Below are positions 59,137 through 64,000 of a DNA stretch of 64,000 nt, piece after piece; the first letter of the stretch is position 1, and each line of letters starts with the position of its first letter. Source of the DNA: Dipetalonema caudispina (taxonomy: Eukaryota; Nematoda; Chromadorea; Rhabditida; Onchocercidae); assembly GCA_013365325.1 (NCBI GenBank), contig JABVXV010000016.1:1-64000 (forward strand). Direction: 5' to 3'. Both the position numbers and the translations under genes were made by a program. Below the pieces are notes generated by a model. The model was given only the letters and a program-made list of their open reading frames with translations. It ran no database searches and had not been told where the DNA came from.

Positions 59137-62100
59137 TTAAAGTCGATAAAATGTGCCAGATTTGTATTTTGTTGGTACACCAATTTCAGGTTTCAAACGT
59201 AGTGGAATTAGCCGATGTCGAAAAACGATGATCGCAAGGATACCGATGATCAGTAACGTTAGTTGGCCTAGCATTGGCCATAAATAACCGGATTTCTCGA
59301 ATATAGTCCTATAGTATTATAAATGTATATATTACTGAATAAAAACAAACTTGAAGATTTTTTTGTTTTAGAATTAATAACCAAACGTTAAGTTTCTTTG
59401 GGAAAAAAAGATTAAGGAAGTAGAGGATTATTCTCTATATACAGCTAATTATATTCAAAATATTTGGTACTTGAAGTTATCTTAAACCAGTATTAGTTCA
59501 AATTTGAGTGATTAGGTTTCGGTGATTAGTTTCTATAATTGAAAACTTGAGTTCAGATAGTTAGTTTGATTCTACTTCAATTTAGCAAGACGAGTTGGAT
59601 TTCAGATCGACTAGGAAAATTGTAGTAAAAAAGGCATCGCATGCATTATCAGCATTAATATTCAAAATATTCATAAAATTTAATCCATGAGAAAGTTCGG
59701 AAAACTCTTAAGTCTTTCAAGTCTTTGATGGTTTCTAAAAATTTTTAATTTATTAGATGATAAAAACATACGTAGCAATGATTGGTCCAAGAAATCGAGC
59801 TGAGCTACCAAAGAAATCGAATATACTTTGCATTAAGCCCTGAACAAAAATTGCATAAATGAATAACAATGTTACTGTCTTATTTCACTGAGATGAATCG
59901 TTTTTAAATGAAATCAAAGCAAAAATTGAATGGAAGACAAATTTAGTGGGAGGAAAATGAATCCACAGTGAGTTAAATCAATTTCATTTTTTCATTTTAC
60001 TTTTTATTAGCTTCTAAATTGTACTGACCTGACTCCTCGGTCCAAGTACTTCGGAATACAGTGTACCGACAGGTGAAGCTAAGAATGGAAATGCTAAACC
60101 AAAAAGAACTGTAGCTGCAAAACTGTACAGGAAAAAAGGCACTCGCGTTGTATATGCACACCAATGATATCGTTGAAAGCATCCTCCACTATAGGCTGTA
60201 TCTTCGATCGTTGAATTGACAGCTGAAAAATCAACAATAATCATACTTCTCTTATTTTCTTATGTTTACATCATCTGAAAGAAAAAAAAAAAACGTTAAG
60301 GTAAAGCAATAATACACGTTGAATGTTGAGGGAAATCAATCAGATGGGCCTAATTTTTGAACTGCTAGATTTTTTTGCATTCTGTAAAAAGTACATCATA
60401 GTGGCATTTCCAAACAATTTTATGATTACTTGAGTACCTGTTTTCATGAAATCTAAATGTTCCATATAGAAAGGCCATGGTAGATTGATAATATGATAAG
60501 CAGCAAAACATGTTAAGCCAAATAGTATCATTGGTCTTTTATCGCTGAAAAAAACTTCAAATTAAAATCAGTTCCAAAAATTGATTCAACTCTGACATTT
60601 CTACAAAAATTTGTTATTTACTTTTCGTTGAACTAAAATTGACTTACCAATGTTGCAGTGGTGTGTAACCAATTACAAAATAACATACAACATTAAGAGC
60701 ACAACTAATAGATTGAATAATGCCATTGTAGAATACCGCTTGATGATCAGTCCAATTATACATTGCTATTGTAAGTGCAGGAGCCATTCTGAATAATTAA
60801 TTTTATGATATTAAGAATATAAGAAATGAAATATTAATCAAAAAATTTGAAAGTGAATTACTCACACTTCAGTGTTTGTACCGATACTTTGCATTGTAAA
60901 CCACAAGTAAATACATATTGCGGCAGCAACTCGATCAAACTTCGGTATCACAGCACCAAATGACTTTTTCGGAATTATTTCTGATAATATTCAAATAATA
61001 TATGTATCATTACTTATTATTTAACTTATCATATAAATGTTGGAAGATCGTTGACTGATAAATTTAAATGTAAAAATTTACAAAACTAAACTCGTCCTTA
61101 AACAGGAAATAATAAATACCGGATTTATCAGAACGTAAAATTCCAGAATACTTTTCGGTAAAAACAGTACAGAGCAAAATGATCGATATGAATGATATAA
61201 TAACCATAAAAAACGCCGGCAACGTATACATGTTTATAACAACGATGCTAACTTGAAAACCGCTTCGGCCAAGAGGAGTAAATAAGGCCTGTATTTCTAT
61301 CGTTGTTGTAAAATACGAAAATTTAATTAAACTCCGAAGGATTTTTTACTAGCAATATTGAAACGGACAGCTATTCACATGTTATTTGTTATTGATTATT
61401 CTTGAAAATTTCAAACTTACCAAATAAAAAGTATGCAAATGGTCGGAACAAAAAGTATTATCAGAGGTTAGCGAAGGTCTTCGACACAAAAAAAGAACTT
61501 ATTTCTTATTGGAAACTTCTTTGCTACAAATCTAAATACCTGTAATGCTGGCCCAACTGATAGCCCAAATACAAAAGATCCAATGGTGATTGATACGGCT
61601 TTCGTACGATCACGAGGTATACTTGCCGTGGCTGCATACGTCCTTAACACGCATAAGTGACCTAGAAATCGTTTTTTCATTTTTAACAAAACATAAAAAT
61701 AACTTGTTTTTTTCTGGTTTTTAGAATTTCCGGATTATTTTTAGATTTTGAGGGAAGAAATCAAACGTTGGGAAAGTGAAATTGTTATTCTCACTCATTG
61801 CAGCATCATATGTAGATTGAAAATTTTGCAGAATTTTTAAAAATTAATAGGATCATTCTGTGATATGTATTTGTTTATTTTACAAATTTTGATAACGAAC
61901 TACCAAATAATAATATTATGAAAGCAAGCTTACCTGAGCCAAGGCCAATGATAAAACGAGCCAAAAGCATAGACCACTTTTTAGCACCAATGGTTGGTAG
62001 AAAACCATATAGTAAGTTGCCGAGTGCCATCAACAGATTGCCAAAGCTAGCTGGATATTTAGTTGACATCATCTTTTGATTCCAGAGACCAAAAAAAAAG

Positions 62101-63023
62101 GTGGAAATTGTTGAACCAATTGAATATGATGCAGTTGTCCAACCGAAAAATTTCAAAGTAGCTGTAGAATCTAGCTGAAAAATTTCTGAACTTTTTAAAA
62201 AGTTCAAAAAATATAAAATTTTCCATAAAACAAAAAAATAGTTCGAAATAGTGTTCATTTCTTCATTGTTTATTCGTTGGTCAATTTAAAATATTTATTT
62301 GATGACTAAATGAAATAATTTTCAATGAATTATAAATTTTTACTTTATTGTTCCGAAATATTTGGCAGTAGTTTCAACTGTTATAAATCTAATTAGCGAA
62401 CATTTTGCTTTAATTAATAGAAATCTTCAATTTTTAAAAACCAACTCCATTAAGATATGGCCACATCGATGTGAAGAATATTGAAAATTGTACACCTGTC
62501 ATGGCACATACAGCATTACAAATCCATATTGACCCCCATGGTGTTTTCCCTTTGTCCAAGTTGACAGTTTCTATAGGAGGACTAAAATTTGACCTTTGTT
62601 GAAATCAACAGTGAAGTCTGAGAGTCAAAAAATATGTTTGTGAAAATGTTAGGATATTTTATTATGATTTAATATCCTGCTCTATGCATTATGAGTCTAG
62701 TGATAACGAATTTTCAGAGCCTAGCATTTGTGACATTTTCAGATAATTAAAACGAAATTATAAAGAAAAAGCTAGTGAAGCATTCTTATCTTTCATATTA
62801 AATTTGGAGGATAAAATCAAGCCGACAAATGGAAAATAAAAATATATCAGTATGCAAATATGTTGAGAAATGAAATGAAAAACGAATTGTTATCCAAAAC
62901 TTTGTCATCAATAAGTGATTTATCCAATTTGTTAAACAAAACTTTCTCAATTTGACAAATGAAAATAAATCGATTAAATTCATACCTAATAACTTTTTCA
63001 GTGCTGATAGTGCTTACAGTCAT
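59137..63023 (-). CDS. MFS transporter of the MFSD8/CLN7-like group, 11 exons, 500 aa
   Basis: Minus-strand exons: 63023-62986, 62581-62446, 62174-61934, 61661-61540, 61288-61120, 60980-60866, 60788-60648, 60544-60438, 60222-60029, 59839-59772, 59308-59137. All junctions are GT-AG and phase-consistent, and the length is close to human MFSD8 (518 aa). After a short cytosolic N-terminus it reads WGSIWIC then FTSMWPYL, the typical first-helix region. GWTTASYSIGS and RFIIGLGSG mark helices 2 and 4. PRDRTKAVS is followed by FGLSVGPALQALFTPLG. A later half with NWTDHQAVFYNGII leads to the conserved LYSEVLGPRSQGLMQSIFDF near the C-terminus. CLN7/MFSD8 is a lysosomal membrane protein; exact substrate and location here are inferred. 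The nematode group has several paralogues, so orthology is open. A minus-strand AATAAA follows the stop by about 37 bases. Confidence 0.93.
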
Positions 63024-64000
63024 TTTTCGTAGAAATTGCAGCACTGATCACTCCGTAACCTTGTTGCACGTCGAGAATAACGTCATCACTCCCACTTTAT
63101 AATGAATTCGGTAATTTAAATCAGATTATTGCTTTCAGTATTGAATAACAAAGGATGGCTTGGAGAGCACTAATCTGATTTACATATTTCCAACTGATTG
63201 GAAGAGAGAAATATTGATGAATGAACAAATAACTTTTAGGTGACAAAATTGGTCTGAACGAGACAGCAAATAAAGATGAGAAAACTGATCTGAAGGAGAC
63301 AGTAAATAAAAACATACCCTCTAAAGTAAAGAATGGTTGGATGGAGGAATTATTTATTTGAGTACTACGCTAGGATCCTATTCAAAACAACAAATTAAAG
63401 TAAATTAACTAGTCTACTTGTTTTCAAAATTTTAAATGGAAATTATCCCGTCATGTATAAAGGAGAAATGTGCTACTACAACTAATTAATTTGATGGTAT
63501 AACGATGCTTTTGTTTATGAATTGAATTGTTGTGAAAAAATTAATCATTTCGCGCTTCTTCAGCAATTAATTTTGTCTCCAAATCAAAGAATATATTGTA
63601 GTTTTTTTACATCTAATTTTTGCTCTCAAATAGGAAGTGCAAATATTCTTGCATATAAGTGTTTAATAATTCTTTAATTGTTTTTTTTTTTTTTTTCATT
63701 TTTAAATAATACAATTGTCTTGATGGCAGATTTCTATGAAATTGGTTTTGGCTAATTAAAATAGGCTGATTAAAAGGAGAATTTAGAATTATTCAAAATA
63801 GTAGATGACATTCTTCTAAATGGAATGGTGTAAAAATTATCGATAATTAGTGATATGGAATGATAACGACGAACTTATTGAAGTTAGTCGATTTCGCTTT
63901 TGAAATTAATAGTTGCCTAATCATTTTGCATCATGGATTTCATGAGAAAAATGCAATGGCAGAGATATGGGATCGAATAGATAAATTGTTGTTAGACCTG
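63024..64000. other. Upstream flank of the transporter gene
   Basis: Non-coding and AT-rich. A diverged direct repeat (TCTGAACGAGACAGCAAATAAA-like) occurs twice, about 38 bases apart, around 63252-63310. No further gene is visible up to the window end. Confidence 0.5.

Noticed and set aside
1..64000. tRNA, rRNA, CRISPR arrays and spliced-leader RNA genes
   Set aside because: I looked for B-box-like words, the 22-base SL1 sequence and regularly spaced repeats, and found none that qualified. CRISPR arrays are not expected in animal DNA.

Overview
The window looks like nematode nuclear DNA. It is strongly AT-rich, genes are split into many short exons with introns of roughly 60-1,000 bases, and most acceptors follow the nematode TTTNCAG pattern. 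The best-supported genes are metazoan or nematode families. I infer a filarial-type (clade III) nematode from base composition and exon density; the sequence alone does not fix the species. All models were built by hand from splice signals, reading-frame phase and remembered family alignments, with no transcript or database support.

Layout. 1-2 kb: an old inverted repeat enclosing a decayed direct duplication. 5.0-22.2 kb (+): a complete muscle-type class II myosin heavy chain of 42 exons and about 1,980 residues. Three of its donors are non-canonical and six of its acceptors are atypical. 28.3-28.9 kb (+): two exons that are either an alternative myosin tail or a separate small gene. 29-35 kb: mostly non-coding, with a short-period repeat and a minisatellite at 32.9-33.3 kb. 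35.2-38.3 kb (+): weakly supported small-protein exons, including a possible 22-base micro-exon. 42.2 kb: a 113-base near-perfect foldback. 43.1-48.3 kb (+): a TWK-type two-pore-domain potassium channel whose first exon is unresolved. 50.2-51.1 kb (+): a small secreted three-finger (Ly6-like) protein. 52.0-57.6 kb (-): an unrecognised gene, well supported at its 5' end and speculative downstream. 59.1-63.0 kb (-): an 11-exon, 500-residue MFS transporter of the MFSD8/CLN7-like group.

The genes do not form an operon or an obvious pathway. Spacing is wide and strands are mixed. The myosin and the K2P channel could both act in muscle, but nothing in the DNA links them.
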